Source of the DNA: Microbacterium sp. MM2322
GTDB lineage: Bacteria; Actinomycetota; Actinomycetes; Actinomycetales; Microbacteriaceae
Assembly: GCF_964186585.1 (NCBI RefSeq)
Contig: NZ_OZ075067.1
Location: 1,922,001 to 1,986,000, forward strand
Direction: 5' to 3'
DNA length: 64,000 bases
In this document: positions 1 to 9,164 of the stretch, piece by piece
Position numbering within the stretch: the stretch's first letter is position 1
Layout of the letters: every line of letters begins with the position of its first letter
Notes under the pieces: model-generated
The model's input: only the letters and a program-made list of their open reading frames with translations
What the model was told of the DNA's origin: nothing
Database searches by the model: none
Position numbers and translations under genes: made by a program

Positions 1-2296
1 CAGCGAGCACCTCAACTACGTGCGTGTCCGTGAGTGGTTCGACGTTCATCGTCAGCTCTCGACCCTCTCGCGCTCGGGTGCGCCGAAGGATGCCCCGCGC
101 CAAGAAGCCGGAGCGGCCGATCCCGACGCGCTGCACCGCGCGGTCCTGTCGGGACTCCTCTCGCACATCGGCATCCTCGACACCCGCTCGGTCACGACCG
201 ATCCCGCGAAGAAGAACGCGCGCAAGCCCTTGCCGCAGTACCGCGGTGCGCGCGGCGCGTCGTTCGCCGTCTTCCCCGGCTCGGGGCTGCGCAAAGCCTC
301 GCCCGACGCGGTCATGGCCGCCGAACTCGTCGAGACCTCGCGGCTGTTCGGCCGCACCGTTGCCGCGATCGACCCGGCGTGGGCGGAGGACCTCGCCGGC
401 GACCTCGCGAACCGCAGTCTCAGCGACCCGCACTGGTCGAAGGATGCCGGCGCTGCCGTCGCGGCCGAGAAGGTGACGCTCTTCGGCGTCGAGATCATCC
501 CGCGCCGTCGCGTCCAGCTCGCCCGTCGCGACCGCGACCTGGCGCGGGAGCTGTTCCTACGTCACGCGCTCGTCGAGGGCGAGTGGAACAGCCAGCACCT
601 CGACAAGCGCCTCACCGCGTTCGAGCGTCGCAACGGTGAACTCCGCCGCCAGCTGGAGCGCATCGAGGAACGGGAGCGGCGCCGCGACATCCTCGTCGGC
701 GACGAGGCCGTGTACGCGTTCTACGACGCCCGCATCCCCCACGACGTGTTCGACGTCCGCTCGTTCGAGACGTGGTGGCGCGAGACGCAGCCGCGGACGC
801 CGAAGCTCCTCGACATGACCGAGGCCGACCTGCTCGGCGAGTCCGCCCGCACCGACGAGCGCGACTTCCCGACGCGCTGGCGTCAGGGAGACCAGGTGCT
901 CTCGCTCGCCTACCGTTTCGAGCCGGGCGCTCCCGACGACGGCGTCAGCGTCGTCATCCCGCTCGCCCTGCTCGCGCAGGTGCGCCCCGACGGGTTCGAC
1001 TGGCAGGTTCCCGGGATGCGGGACGAACTCGTCACGGGGCTCATCAAGGCCCTCCCCAAGGCCATCCGCCGCCACGTCGTGCCCGCGGCCGACTGGGCGA
1101 CGACCCTCGGCGACGAGATCCGCGGGTCCGGCCCGGAGGACACCGACGGGCTCCCGGCATCCACTCTCCGTGCGGCCCTGGCCGCCCGGATCCAGCGCGT
1201 CGCGCACCAGCCTGTCACCGAGCGCGACTTCGACCTCGAGCGCGTCCCCGCCCACCTGACCGTCTCGTTCCGCGCCGTCGACCAGCGGGGACGCACCGTG
1301 GGGTCGTCCCGTGACCTCCGCGAGCTGCAGGACCGCCTCGCCGGCCGGGCGCGGGAGTCGGTGGCCCGCTCACTGGCGCCGCGGCGCGAGGCGACACCGA
1401 CGGCATCCCCCGCCCGTGCCGTCGCCGCCGCGAGCGCTCCCCTCGAACGCACCGGCATCACGACGTGGGACGTGGGAGATCTTCCCGAGGTCGTCGACAC
1501 GAAGGTGGCCGGCGGCGTCGTCCGCGGCTACCCCGCCCTCGCCGACGCGAAGGACGCCGTCACCCTCCGGATCGAGGCGACCCCGGAGCGCGCTGCGGAG
1601 CTCACCCGCGCGGGTGCCCGTCGGCTGCTGCTCCTCGCCGTCGCCTCCCCCACCGCCTACGTCATGGATCATCTGACGGCGCCCGAGAAGCTCGCTCTCG
1701 CCGCCTCGCCGTACCCGTCCGCGAAAGCCCTGATCGAGGACGCCCGCGTCGCCGTCGCCGACGCCGTCATGGGCGATGCCGTCATCCGCACCGAGGCCGC
1801 CTTCACGGCCTCGCGCGACGCCTTCTCCGCCCGGATCGTCGACGAGCTCTTCCAGACCGTCTCCCTCGCCGCCCGCATCCTCACCCTGCAGCGCGACGTC
1901 GAACGCGCCGTGAAGCAGCAGAACTCGATGACCCTGCTTGCCGCCCTCGGCGATGTGAAGGGACAGCTCGCGGGTCTCGTCCACCCGGGCTTCCTCTCGC
2001 GGACCGGCGTGGCTCGCCTCGCACACCTGCCCCGCTACCTGCAGGGGGCGAAGGAGCGCGTCGACGCCCTCTCCGACAACCCCGGCCGGGACCGGCAGCG
2101 GATGACCGAGTACGAGCGCGCTGCCGCGCTGTTCACGGATGCCGGGGGCACCCTCCCGCTCGCCGCGAACGCGCCCGCGCACCTGGTCCACGCGCGCTGG
2201 CTCCTCGAGGAGTTCCGCATCAGCCTGTTCGCGCAGCGACTCGGCACGGCGGAGCCGGTCTCGCTCCAGCGGATCTCGAAGGCCCTCGCGGGCTGA
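1..2296 (+). CDS. hrpA: ATP-dependent RNA helicase HrpA, C-terminal part (5' end outside window)
   Basis: The reading frame is open from the first full codon at position 2 and reads into the window without a start, so the 5' end is missing; a GTG at 20 lies inside the gene. About 765 residues are visible. They correspond to the C-terminal half of HrpA-type DEAH-box RNA helicases, including the DUF3418 domain around residues 250-480, with a recognisable block of the form IPLALLAQV, PDGFDW and LPKAIRR. The helicase motor motifs would lie upstream of the window. The family unwinds RNA in the cytoplasm and in E. coli is tied to mRNA processing and ribosome rescue. The gene ends one base before the convergent M20 peptidase gene. 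The family call is confident; the cellular role here is inferred. Confidence 0.86.
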   Translation, partial: SEHLNYVRVREWFDVHRQLSTLSRSGAPKDAPRQEAGAADPDALHRAVLSGLLSHIGILDTRSVTTDPAKKNARKPLPQYRGARGASFAVFPGSGLRKASPDAVMAAELVETSRLFGRTVAAIDPAWAEDLAGDLANRSLSDPHWSKDAGAAVAAEKVTLFGVEIIPRRRVQLARRDRDLARELFLRHALVEGEWNSQHLDKRLTAFERRNGELRRQLERIEERERRRDILVGDEAVYAFYDARIPHDVFDVRSFETWWRETQPRTPKLLDMTEADLLGESARTDERDFPTRWRQGDQVLSLAYRFEPGAPDDGVSVVIPLALLAQVRPDGFDWQVPGMRDELVTGLIKALPKAIRRHVVPAADWATTLGDEIRGSGPEDTDGLPASTLRAALAARIQRVAHQPVTERDFDLERVPAHLTVSFRAVDQRGRTVGSSRDLRELQDRLAGRARESVARSLAPRREATPTASPARAVAAASAPLERTGITTWDVGDLPEVVDTKVAGGVVRGYPALADAKDAVTLRIEATPERAAELTRAGARRLLLLAVASPTAYVMDHLTAPEKLALAASPYPSAKALIEDARVAVADAVMGDAVIRTEAAFTASRDAFSARIVDELFQTVSLAARILTLQRDVERAVKQQNSMTLLAALGDVKGQLAGLVHPGFLSRTGVARLAHLPRYLQGAKERVDALSDNPGRDRQRMTEYERAAALFTDAGGTLPLAANAPAHLVHARWLLEEFRISLFAQRLGTAEPVSLQRISKALAG

Positions 2297-2297
2297 G

Positions 2298-3641
2298 TCA
2301 GCTCGCGCGCACGAGGTCGCGGTAGAACTCGATGCCGCGCAGCCACGATCCGACGCGGATCCGCTCGTTGTGCGAGTGGAGCGCTTCGCGCTCGCCCCGG
2401 GTCAGATGGAACGGCGTGAAGCGGTAGACGTGATCGCTGATCTCGGTGAACCACCGGCTGTCGCTCGCCCCGAGCTGGATGTACGGCGTCGGGAGGACGT
2501 CCGGACCGAGCGCCGACCGTGTCGCCGCCACGAGCCGCTCCCACGCCGCACCCGACCACGCCGAAACGGGCGAGGGCTCGGATGCCGAGACCACGTCGAC
2601 CTCGACGAGCGGGTCGCCGACGACCTTCCGGATGCGGCGGACCGCCGACGCGGCCGTGTCGCCCGGCAGCAGTCTCACGTTGACGCTCGCCCGCGCCGAC
2701 GTCGCCAGCACGTTGGCCCCGGTCGCACCCGTGAGCTCGGTGACCACCGCGGTCGTCCGGACGAGCGCGTTGAGCTCGGGGCCGAGGCGGGGGAAGACCT
2801 TCACCAGCACGCGCCCGGTCACCCCGATGCTCGCGAAGACGTGGCGGAGGGGGCCGGCGGTGTACGGGGCGACCGTCTCGAACATCGCGCGGACGGGTGC
2901 CACGAGACGCGTCGGGAAGGGTCGCCGGTGCAGCCGCAGCACCGCGCGGGCCAGCCGCGCGGTGGCCGGGTCGCGCGGGGGCGTCGACGCGTGCCCGCCG
3001 AGCTCGCGGGCGGTCAGGTGCACGGTCATGACCCCGCGCTCCGCGACCCCGATGACGGCGGTCGGGACCGCCACCCGCGGCAGAGCGCCCTCGACGACCG
3101 CGCCACCCTCATCGAGCACGAGCGAGGGCCGCACGCCACGGGCACGGAGCACCTCGACGATGGCCTGTGCGCCGTCTCCGGCGACCTCTTCGTTGTGCCC
3201 GAAGGCGAGGTACACGTCGCGCGTCGGGGTGAACCCCTCGGCGACGAGCGACTCGATCGCCTCCAGGATCGCGACGAGCGATCCCTTGTCGTCGACGGCA
3301 CCGCGCGCGTGGACCTCGGCGGCATCGCCCGTGCCGACGAGCTCGGCGCCGAACGGGTCGTGGTCCCACTCCGCCGGGACGACGGGGACGACGTCGATGT
3401 GCGCCATGAGGACGAGCGGGGATGCAGCATCCGTCCCGCGCCAGCGGTACAGCAGCGAGTAGCCGGCGACCACCTCTCGATCGAGGGAGGCGTGCACGGC
3501 CGGGTACAGGCTCGCGAGCGTGTCACGGAATCGGACGAATGCGCTGCCGTCCGCCTCGGGATCGTCCGGGTCGAGGGACACCGTCGGGATCCGGAGGAGC
3601 TCGCGGAAGCGGCCGAGGGCGGAGTCGGGGGTGCGGGCCAC
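2298..3641 (-). CDS. M20 family metallopeptidase (dipeptidase/carboxypeptidase type)
   Basis: The product has 447 residues, typical for M20/M25/M40 peptidases of the PM20D1/carboxypeptidase S branch. The di-zinc ligands are in place: His81 and Asp83 in MAHIDVVP, Asp117 in GAVDDKG, and the general base and ligand pair Glu151-Glu152 in GHNEEVAGDG. A dimerisation (lid) domain occupies roughly residues 190-350. No signal peptide is seen, so it is probably cytoplasmic and cleaves dipeptides or N-acyl amino acids. The GTG start is supported by a -10-like TAGAGT six bases upstream. It is divergent from the Gfo/Idh/MocA gene and convergent with hrpA. The exact substrate cannot be read from the sequence. 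Confidence 0.85.
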   Translation of the reverse strand: MARTPDSALGRFRELLRIPTVSLDPDDPEADGSAFVRFRDTLASLYPAVHASLDREVVAGYSLLYRWRGTDAASPLVLMAHIDVVPVVPAEWDHDPFGAELVGTGDAAEVHARGAVDDKGSLVAILEAIESLVAEGFTPTRDVYLAFGHNEEVAGDGAQAIVEVLRARGVRPSLVLDEGGAVVEGALPRVAVPTAVIGVAERGVMTVHLTARELGGHASTPPRDPATARLARAVLRLHRRPFPTRLVAPVRAMFETVAPYTAGPLRHVFASIGVTGRVLVKVFPRLGPELNALVRTTAVVTELTGATGANVLATSARASVNVRLLPGDTAASAVRRIRKVVGDPLVEVDVVSASEPSPVSAWSGAAWERLVAATRSALGPDVLPTPYIQLGASDSRWFTEISDHVYRFTPFHLTRGEREALHSHNERIRVGSWLRGIEFYRDLVRAS

Positions 3642-3647
3642 GATCCG

Positions 3648-3653
3648 ACTCTA
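3648..3653 (-). promoter_or_regulatory. -10 hexamer of a leaderless promoter for the M20 peptidase gene
   Basis: TAGAGT on the minus strand ends six bases before the GTG start at 3641. There is no Shine-Dalgarno sequence, which fits transcription starting at or next to the start codon. Confidence 0.5.
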
Positions 3654-3677
3654 GATCCGGTCGACGCGCGCCGCCGA

Positions 3678-3683
3678 TAGGCT
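3678..3683 (+). promoter_or_regulatory. -10 hexamer of a leaderless promoter for the Gfo/Idh/MocA gene
   Basis: TAGGCT is followed by CGGGAC and the ATG at 3690, a six-base gap. The two divergent -10 elements sit in a 48-bp intergenic region only about 25 bp apart, so both promoters share flanking DNA. Confidence 0.55.
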
Positions 3684-3689
3684 CGGGAC

Positions 3690-4670
3690 ATGACCGCTCT
3701 TCGATGGGGAATCCTGGCCACCGGTGGCATCGCGCACGCCTTCACCGCCGATCTGAACACCGCCGGCCTCACCGTCAGCGCGGTCGGATCCCGCCGGCTG
3801 GAGTCGGCGCAGGAATTCGCCACGACCTACGGCATCCCGCGGGCTCACGGCTCGTACGAGGAGCTCGTCGCCGACCCCGAGGTCGACATCGTCTACATCG
3901 CGACGCCGCACAGTCACCACCTGCCGGCCGCGGCCCTGGCCCTCGAGCACGGCAAGCACGTCCTGATCGAGAAGCCGCTCACCCTCGACGCGGACCAGGC
4001 GGTCGCGATCCGCGATCTGGCGGCGGACCACGGCCTCCTCGCGATGGAGGCGATGTGGACCCGGTACCTGCCGCACATGGTGCGCCTGCGCGAGATCCTC
4101 GCCGCCGGCATCATCGGCGAGGTGCGCGTCCTGAGCGCCGATCACACCCAGAATCTCCCGACCGACCCGGCCCACCGCTTGAACGACCTGTCGCTCGGCG
4201 GTGGCGCACTCCTCGACCTCGGCATCTACCCCGTGTCGTTCGCGTGGGACATCCTCGGCGAGCCCGACGAGATCCGCGCGTCGGGCCGGCTCGGTGAGAC
4301 CGGGGCCGACACCGACGTGGCGATCTCGGTCCGCCACGCCTCGGGCGGAGTCTCCTCCCTCCTGACGTCCATGCGAGGTGCCGGCGCCAACGCCGCCCAG
4401 ATCGTCGGGACGACGGGGCGCATCGAGATCGACGGCGTGTTCTACGCACCGACCTCGTTCCGCGTGTTCGACCTCGACGGCACGCTCGTCGAGGAGTTCC
4501 GCACCGAGATCGAGGGTCGGGGCATGCAATTCCAGGCCCTCTACGCCGAGAAGCTCATCGCCGAGGGGCGCACCGACAGCGACCTCCTGCCGATCGCCGA
4601 GAGCATTGCGATCATGGGGACCCTCGACGAGATCCGTCGTCAGATCGGGGTCATCTACCCCCGGTCGTGA
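3690..4670 (+). CDS. Gfo/Idh/MocA family NAD(P)-dependent oxidoreductase
   Basis: The 326-residue protein starts with a Rossmann segment (WGILATGGIA, about residues 6-15) and carries the family motif EKP at residues 94-96, whose lysine takes part in catalysis. The C-terminal alpha/beta domain (about 125-320) binds the sugar or polyol substrate. Members oxidise or reduce a hydroxyl on sugars, inositols or trans-dihydrodiols, using NAD(P) in the cytosol. The substrate cannot be told. It stands alone between a divergent peptidase gene and a convergent small membrane protein gene, so the context gives no pathway. Confidence 0.88.
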   Translation: MTALRWGILATGGIAHAFTADLNTAGLTVSAVGSRRLESAQEFATTYGIPRAHGSYEELVADPEVDIVYIATPHSHHLPAAALALEHGKHVLIEKPLTLDADQAVAIRDLAADHGLLAMEAMWTRYLPHMVRLREILAAGIIGEVRVLSADHTQNLPTDPAHRLNDLSLGGGALLDLGIYPVSFAWDILGEPDEIRASGRLGETGADTDVAISVRHASGGVSSLLTSMRGAGANAAQIVGTTGRIEIDGVFYAPTSFRVFDLDGTLVEEFRTEIEGRGMQFQALYAEKLIAEGRTDSDLLPIAESIAIMGTLDEIRRQIGVIYPRS

Positions 4671-4691
4671 CCTCGAGGGTCCATCCGGACC

Positions 4692-5054
4692 TCAGGCCGT
4701 GCCGCCCTGTTCGCGACGCCGCCGCGCGAGCTCGGCGCGCAGCCGCTCCTCTTCGATCTCTCGCTCGAGGTCGGCGAGCTGCTCTTCCGTCGACCGCGCG
4801 TCCCGACGGTGCATGGGCGGTGCCGCCGGCTCCGTCGCCCAGGGTGCGAACTGCGGGGGTCGACGGACCTCCCGCTGCGGGTACTCGCGCCCGATGGCGA
4901 ACCACAGCACCGTCCCGAGGAACGGCAAGAGGATGACGACGAACAGCCACACCGTCTTCGGCATGTGCTTCACAAGGCTCTGATCCCTCGTGATGATGTC
5001 GATGAGCGCGAAGATCATGCCCGCGAGCACGAGGAACGAGATCAGGTACGGCAT
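4692..5054 (-). CDS. PLDc_N (phospholipase D-nuclease N-terminal) domain membrane protein
   Basis: The 120-residue product has two predicted membrane helices in its first 60 residues, ending in the PLDc_N signature (PFLGTVLWFAIGRE). After these come a proline-rich linker and a charged Glu/Arg-rich helix (about residues 88-115) likely to form a coiled coil. The frame stays open farther upstream, but the ATG at 5054 fits the domain start and has TAGACT seven bases before it. Only the anchor part of the family is present and no HKD nuclease motif is seen. The function is unknown; it is probably a small inner-membrane protein. Confidence 0.75.
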   Translation of the reverse strand: MPYLISFLVLAGMIFALIDIITRDQSLVKHMPKTVWLFVVILLPFLGTVLWFAIGREYPQREVRRPPQFAPWATEPAAPPMHRRDARSTEEQLADLEREIEEERLRAELARRRREQGGTA

Positions 5055-5061
5055 GCGCCAG

Positions 5062-5067
5062 AGTCTA
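5062..5067 (-). promoter_or_regulatory. -10 hexamer before the PLDc_N gene
   Basis: TAGACT on the minus strand lies seven bases upstream of the ATG at 5054. No ribosome-binding site is visible between them. Confidence 0.5.
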
Positions 5068-5146
5068 TGAGTCAGCGGTGAAACGCCGCATCCCTTTTCC
5101 ACCCCGCCGAGCGGGCGTTCCGGGAACACCTCGAGGGCACAAGCTG

Positions 5147-5152
5147 TAAGAC
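5147..5152 (+). promoter_or_regulatory. -10 hexamer before the NYN-domain gene
   Basis: TAAGAC is followed by TGGGGGG and then the ATG at 5160. The G-run could also act as a weak ribosome-binding site, so leaderless initiation is less certain here. Confidence 0.4.
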
Positions 5153-5159
5153 TGGGGGG

Positions 5160-6026
5160 ATGCCGGATTCCTCCATCCCCCGTGTCGCGGTCTACCTCGA
5201 CTTCGACAACATCGTCATGAGTTGGTACGACCGGGTGCACGGGCGCAACAGCTATTCACGGGACCGGCAGCGGATCGCAGCCGACCCCGACGAGCAGGAG
5301 ATCGCCGGCCGCCTCGCCGCGGCGATGATCGACGTGGGCGCGATCATGGACTACGCGGCATCCTTCGGCACCCTGGTCCTCACCCGGGCCTACGCCGACT
5401 GGTCGTCGCCCGTCAACGCGCTCTACCGGCAGCAGCTCGTCGCGCGCGCCGTCGACCTGGTGCAGCTGTTCCCGGCAGCCGCGTACGCGAAGAACGGCGC
5501 CGACATCCGCCTCGCTGTCGACACGGTCGAGGATCTGTTCCGCCTCGAAGACCTCACGCACGTCGTCATCGTGGCGGGCGACAGCGACTACGTCCCGCTC
5601 GCCCAGCGGTGCAAGCGCCTGGGGCGCTACGTCGTGGCCGTGGGGGTCGCCGGCTCCACCGCGAAATCGCTCGCTGCCGCGTGCGACCAGTTCGACGCCT
5701 ACGACGCCCTCCCCGGTGTCGCCGTCCCCGAGCCCGAGCCTGCCCCCGAGACCGCGCCCGCGACGGGCCGCCGCCGACGCAAGGTCGCCGCCGACCCCGT
5801 GGGCGAGCTGCTCTCGCGCGCGCTCCGCCTCGAGCACGTCCGCACCGACGAGGAGTGGGTGCACCTGTCGGCGGTCAAGAACCTCATGAAGCGTATGGAT
5901 CCGTCCTTCAGCGAGAAGGCGCACGGGCACCGCTCATTCTCGGACTTCGTCAAGGATCACCCGCAGATCGCCGAACTCGACGAGACGACCAACATCGTCC
6001 GGGTGCGCGCCGTCGAGAGCGCTTGA
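5160..6026 (+). CDS. NYN (PIN-like) nuclease-fold protein with C-terminal OST-HTH/LOTUS-like domain
   Basis: The 288-residue protein begins with an NYN domain (about residues 8-180). Its acidic residues are at the expected places: Asp14 and Asp16 in YLDFDN, Asp115 in GADIRL, and Asp141 and Asp143 in AGDSDY. NYN domains are metal-dependent RNases of the PIN superfamily. After a Pro/Glu-rich linker (185-205), residues about 212-285 resemble the OST-HTH/LOTUS winged-helix module that binds RNA. This pairing is common in actinobacteria and suggests an RNA-processing or RNA-degrading enzyme, but no target is known. It is a single gene with no obvious partner. Confidence 0.82.
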   Translation: MPDSSIPRVAVYLDFDNIVMSWYDRVHGRNSYSRDRQRIAADPDEQEIAGRLAAAMIDVGAIMDYAASFGTLVLTRAYADWSSPVNALYRQQLVARAVDLVQLFPAAAYAKNGADIRLAVDTVEDLFRLEDLTHVVIVAGDSDYVPLAQRCKRLGRYVVAVGVAGSTAKSLAAACDQFDAYDALPGVAVPEPEPAPETAPATGRRRRKVAADPVGELLSRALRLEHVRTDEEWVHLSAVKNLMKRMDPSFSEKAHGHRSFSDFVKDHPQIAELDETTNIVRVRAVESA

Positions 6027-6070
6027 CGGCTGCAGCGGCCGGATGCCGGTCGCCCGGCGCCCGAGCCCTG

Positions 6071-6076
6071 TAGGGT
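6071..6076 (+). promoter_or_regulatory. -10 hexamer of a leaderless promoter for the ROK regulator
   Basis: TAGGGT is separated by six bases (GGCCCC) from the GTG start at 6083. No Shine-Dalgarno sequence is present. Confidence 0.5.
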
Positions 6077-6082
6077 GGCCCC

Positions 6083-7264
6083 GTGGCTCGCCGGTCAACT
6101 CAGCCCGGATCGCAGTCCTCACTGCGAGAAGCGAATCGTGCACGATTGCTCGATTCGCTCAAGAGGCATGGGCGCTTGACGCAGATCGAGCTCGCCGGTG
6201 CGACCGGCCTGTCCCCCGCGACGGTGTCCAACATCGTGAAGGAGCTCACCGCTTCGGGTGTGCTCCACACCTCGTTCACGTCGCGCAGTGGTCGCCGCGC
6301 CACGCTCGTGTCGCTCGCACGACAGGTGGGCCTGGTCGCGGGCGCGCACTTCTCGACGCGCAAGCTGCACGTCGCCATCGCCGACGCGACCCGTTCCGTC
6401 GTCGCCGAGACGTCGCTCCCCCTCGCGCTCGATCACCGGCACGACGCCGAGCTCGATCGCCTCAGCCTGCTGTTGGGCGACATGGTCGAAGGCCTCGGCG
6501 GGTCGCTGTCCGACCTCCTCGCGGTGGGCCTCGCGATCCCCGCCCCGGTCGACCCGCGGACATCGATCATCTCCACGCCGGGCCTGCTCCCCGGCTGGGA
6601 CGGCGTCGACATCGCCCGGAGCCTGTCTGCTCGGATCGGCCGCCCTGTCCACGTCGACAGCGAAGCGAATCTCGGCGCCCTCGCTGAAGCGCGAGAGGGC
6701 GCCGCACGCGGCGCGTCGTCATCGGTCTACGTCACGGTCGGCCATTCGATCAGCGCGGGGCTCCTCGTCGACGGCGAGCTGTTCCGCGGGGCGAGTGGCC
6801 GCACCGGTCAGATCGGGCACATGACGATCGACGAGCACGGCGCGCTCTGCCGGTGCGGCAACCGGGGCTGCCTCGAGACGGTCGCCGCCGGCCCCGCACT
6901 CCTCGCCGGGTTCAGCGACGCCGACGGCATCCATCGCCTCCGGGACCTCGTGACCGCAGCGGGCGACGGCGTCGCCGCGGCGCAGCGGACGATCGCGGAT
7001 GCCGGCCGCCACATCGGCATCGCCGCAGCGAGCCTCTGCAACCTCATCGACCCCGAACGCATCGTGGTCGGCGGCGAGCTGGCGCGCGCCGGCGAGATCC
7101 TCCTCGCACCACTCCGTCACGCGCTCGAGCGCTCCGTCCTCGGCGGCGCCGTGCCCGAGATCGTCGCATCCGATTTTGCGGAGTGGGCCGAGACCCGGGG
7201 AGCCATCGCTCTCGCGCTCGACCACGTGACCGTCGACGCCGATCTGGTCGCGTTCCCCGCATGA
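6083..7264 (+). CDS. ROK family transcriptional regulator (XylR/NagC type)
   Basis: The 393-residue protein has an N-terminal winged helix-turn-helix (about residues 17-62, with LSPATVSNIVKEL as recognition region), followed by a ROK sugar-binding domain. The ROK zinc motif is present: His246 and the cysteines in CRCGNRGC. Such proteins repress sugar uptake operons and release DNA on binding the sugar. The stop codon overlaps the start of the downstream binding-protein gene (ATGA), so regulator and transporter are co-transcribed. Likely targets are this operon and the second cassette promoter at 10.4 kb. The sugar is probably a pentose or related monosaccharide, judged only from the transporter type. 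Confidence 0.88.
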   Translation: MARRSTQPGSQSSLREANRARLLDSLKRHGRLTQIELAGATGLSPATVSNIVKELTASGVLHTSFTSRSGRRATLVSLARQVGLVAGAHFSTRKLHVAIADATRSVVAETSLPLALDHRHDAELDRLSLLLGDMVEGLGGSLSDLLAVGLAIPAPVDPRTSIISTPGLLPGWDGVDIARSLSARIGRPVHVDSEANLGALAEAREGAARGASSSVYVTVGHSISAGLLVDGELFRGASGRTGQIGHMTIDEHGALCRCGNRGCLETVAAGPALLAGFSDADGIHRLRDLVTAAGDGVAAAQRTIADAGRHIGIAAASLCNLIDPERIVVGGELARAGEILLAPLRHALERSVLGGAVPEIVASDFAEWAETRGAIALALDHVTVDADLVAFPA

Positions 7265-8313
7265 AGCGAGTCATCTCCGCCGTCCTCGTCGCGGCGGCCT
7301 CCGCTGCCGCTCTGTCGGGCTGCGCCGTGCCCGACAACTCACCCGAGCGAACCACGATCGCGCTGCTCCTGCCCGACAAGAAGACGGCGCGCTACGAGAC
7401 GTTCGACCGCCCCGTCTTCGAGAAGCGCATCGCAGAGCTCGGCGATGCGCAGGTGCTCTACACGAACGCCGATCAGGATGCCGCACGCCAACAGCAGCAG
7501 GCGGAGTCGGCCCTCGCCGCCGGGGCAGCCGTGCTCGTTCTCGATCCCGTCGACGGGCGGGCCGCGGCATCCATTCTGGCGGCGGCGACAGCCGAGGGAG
7601 TCCCGGTCATCGCCTACGACCGGATGATCGTCGGCGGCGGGAAGCCCGCCTACTACGTCTCGTTCGACAACGAGCGCGTCGGCGAGCTGCAGGCGGAGGC
7701 CCTCGTGACGGGGCTCGAGAAGGAAGGCCGCGCGGACGGCGGCATCCTCATGGTGCACGGGGCACCGACCGACAGCAACGCCGCGCAGTTCCGTGACGGC
7801 GCCCGCTCGGTGATCGCCGAGGCGGGACTCCACATCCTCGCCGAGTACGACACCCCCGACTGGAGCCCTGACAAGGCGCAGTCCTGGGTGGCGGGCCAGC
7901 TCGCCCAATACGGCGACGATGTCGCCGCCGTCTACGCCGCGAACGACGGCACCGCGAGCGGCGCGATCGCCGCTCTCCGAGCCGCCGACGTCACCCCTTT
8001 CCCGATCGTGACGGGGCAGGATGCCGAGCTGACCGCTCTCCAGCGGATCGTCTCGGGAGACCAGTACATGACCGTCTACAAGGCGATCCGCGAGCAGGCG
8101 ACGATCGCCGCCGACGTCGCGACGGCTCTGGCCGCCGGGGAGCGCCCGAAGGGCGACACGACGATCGACGGCATCCCGGCCACCCTCCTGACCCCCGTCG
8201 CCGTCACGGTCGACGACATCGCATCCACCGTCGTCGCCGACGGCTTCTGGACGGTCGACGACATCTGCACGCCCCCCTACGCCGAGGCCTGCGCCGCCGC
8301 AGGCCTGGAATGA
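7261..8313 (+). CDS. sugar ABC transporter substrate-binding lipoprotein (cassette 1)
   Basis: The 350-residue protein starts with a lipoprotein signal whose lipobox ends at Cys21 (ALSGC), placing the mature protein on the outer face of the membrane. The rest is a periplasmic-binding-protein type 1 fold (Peripla_BP_4) as in xylose and ribose binding proteins; segments such as VIAYDR, YYVSFDN and YAANDG line the ligand cleft. The ATG overlaps the regulator's stop and the gene's own stop overlaps the ATPase start (ATGA on both sides), showing tight translational coupling. The paralogue at 10510 keeps the same cleft segments. The ligand is inferred to be a monosaccharide. Confidence 0.86.
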   Translation: MKRVISAVLVAAASAAALSGCAVPDNSPERTTIALLLPDKKTARYETFDRPVFEKRIAELGDAQVLYTNADQDAARQQQQAESALAAGAAVLVLDPVDGRAAASILAAATAEGVPVIAYDRMIVGGGKPAYYVSFDNERVGELQAEALVTGLEKEGRADGGILMVHGAPTDSNAAQFRDGARSVIAEAGLHILAEYDTPDWSPDKAQSWVAGQLAQYGDDVAAVYAANDGTASGAIAALRAADVTPFPIVTGQDAELTALQRIVSGDQYMTVYKAIREQATIAADVATALAAGERPKGDTTIDGIPATLLTPVAVTVDDIASTVVADGFWTVDDICTPPYAEACAAAGLE

Positions 8314-9164
8314 GAGCACTCCGCGTGAGCGTTTCCCCCCGTCGCACCGGCGACCATGTCCTTTCGATGCGCGGGATCGACAAGCGCTTCGGCGCGGTCC
8401 GCGCCCTGAACGGGGTCGACTTCCGCGTTCGCGAGGGTGAGGTCGTCGCGCTCGTCGGCGACAACGGCGCGGGCAAGTCGACGCTCGTGAAGGTGCTCGC
8501 CGGGGTGCACCCCGCGGATGCCGGCACGATCGAGCTCGACGGCGAGATCGTCCAGCTCTCCAGCCCCGCAGACGCGCAGGACCTCGGCATCGCGACGGTC
8601 TTCCAAGACCTCGCGCTCTGCGAGAACCTCGATGTCGTCGCCAATCTGTGGCTCGGCCGGGAGCTGCTCGAGCGCGGTCGTCTCGACGAAGTCGCGATGG
8701 AAGAGCGGACCTGGATGCTGCTGCGCGAGCTGGCGGCGAAGATCCCCTCCGTCCGCGTTCCGGTCTCGACCCTGTCGGGCGGTCAGCGCCAGACGGTGGC
8801 GATCGCGCGGTCGCTCATCGGCGAACCCCGCATCGTGATCCTCGACGAGCCGACCGCGGCGCTCGGCGTGGCGCAGACCGCCGAGGTGCTGAATCTCATC
8901 GAGCGCCTCCGCGACCGAGGGCACGGGGTCATCCTGATCAGCCACAACCTGACCGACGTCCTCGCCGTCGCCGACCGCATCGTCGTCCTCCGCCTCGGCC
9001 GCAACAACGGCGAGTTCGACGCCGAGACCGCGACGAGCGAGGTCCTGATCGCCGCGATCACCGGAGCGCTCGATTCGGCACGTCCCCTCCCGCCGGCCGA
9101 CGAGCCGCGGGCCCCCGTCATCCCCCTCGCCGGGGCACGACGCCGCCTGGACGGCGAGCGATGA
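8310..9164 (+). CDS. sugar ABC transporter ATP-binding protein, single ABC domain (cassette 1)
   Basis: The 284-residue protein carries one complete ABC domain: Walker A GDNGAGKST (about 50-58), Q-loop VFQDLALC, signature LSGGQRQ, Walker B ILDEPTAALG and the switch His in ISHN. XylG, RbsA and MglA have two ABC domains in about 500 residues; this one has only one and must dimerise. The family energises sugar uptake at the inner face of the membrane. It overlaps its neighbours by 4 bp on each side. The first 15 residues are not conserved with the second cassette, so a downstream start is possible. Confidence 0.87.
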   Translation: MRALRVSVSPRRTGDHVLSMRGIDKRFGAVRALNGVDFRVREGEVVALVGDNGAGKSTLVKVLAGVHPADAGTIELDGEIVQLSSPADAQDLGIATVFQDLALCENLDVVANLWLGRELLERGRLDEVAMEERTWMLLRELAAKIPSVRVPVSTLSGGQRQTVAIARSLIGEPRIVILDEPTAALGVAQTAEVLNLIERLRDRGHGVILISHNLTDVLAVADRIVVLRLGRNNGEFDAETATSEVLIAAITGALDSARPLPPADEPRAPVIPLAGARRRLDGER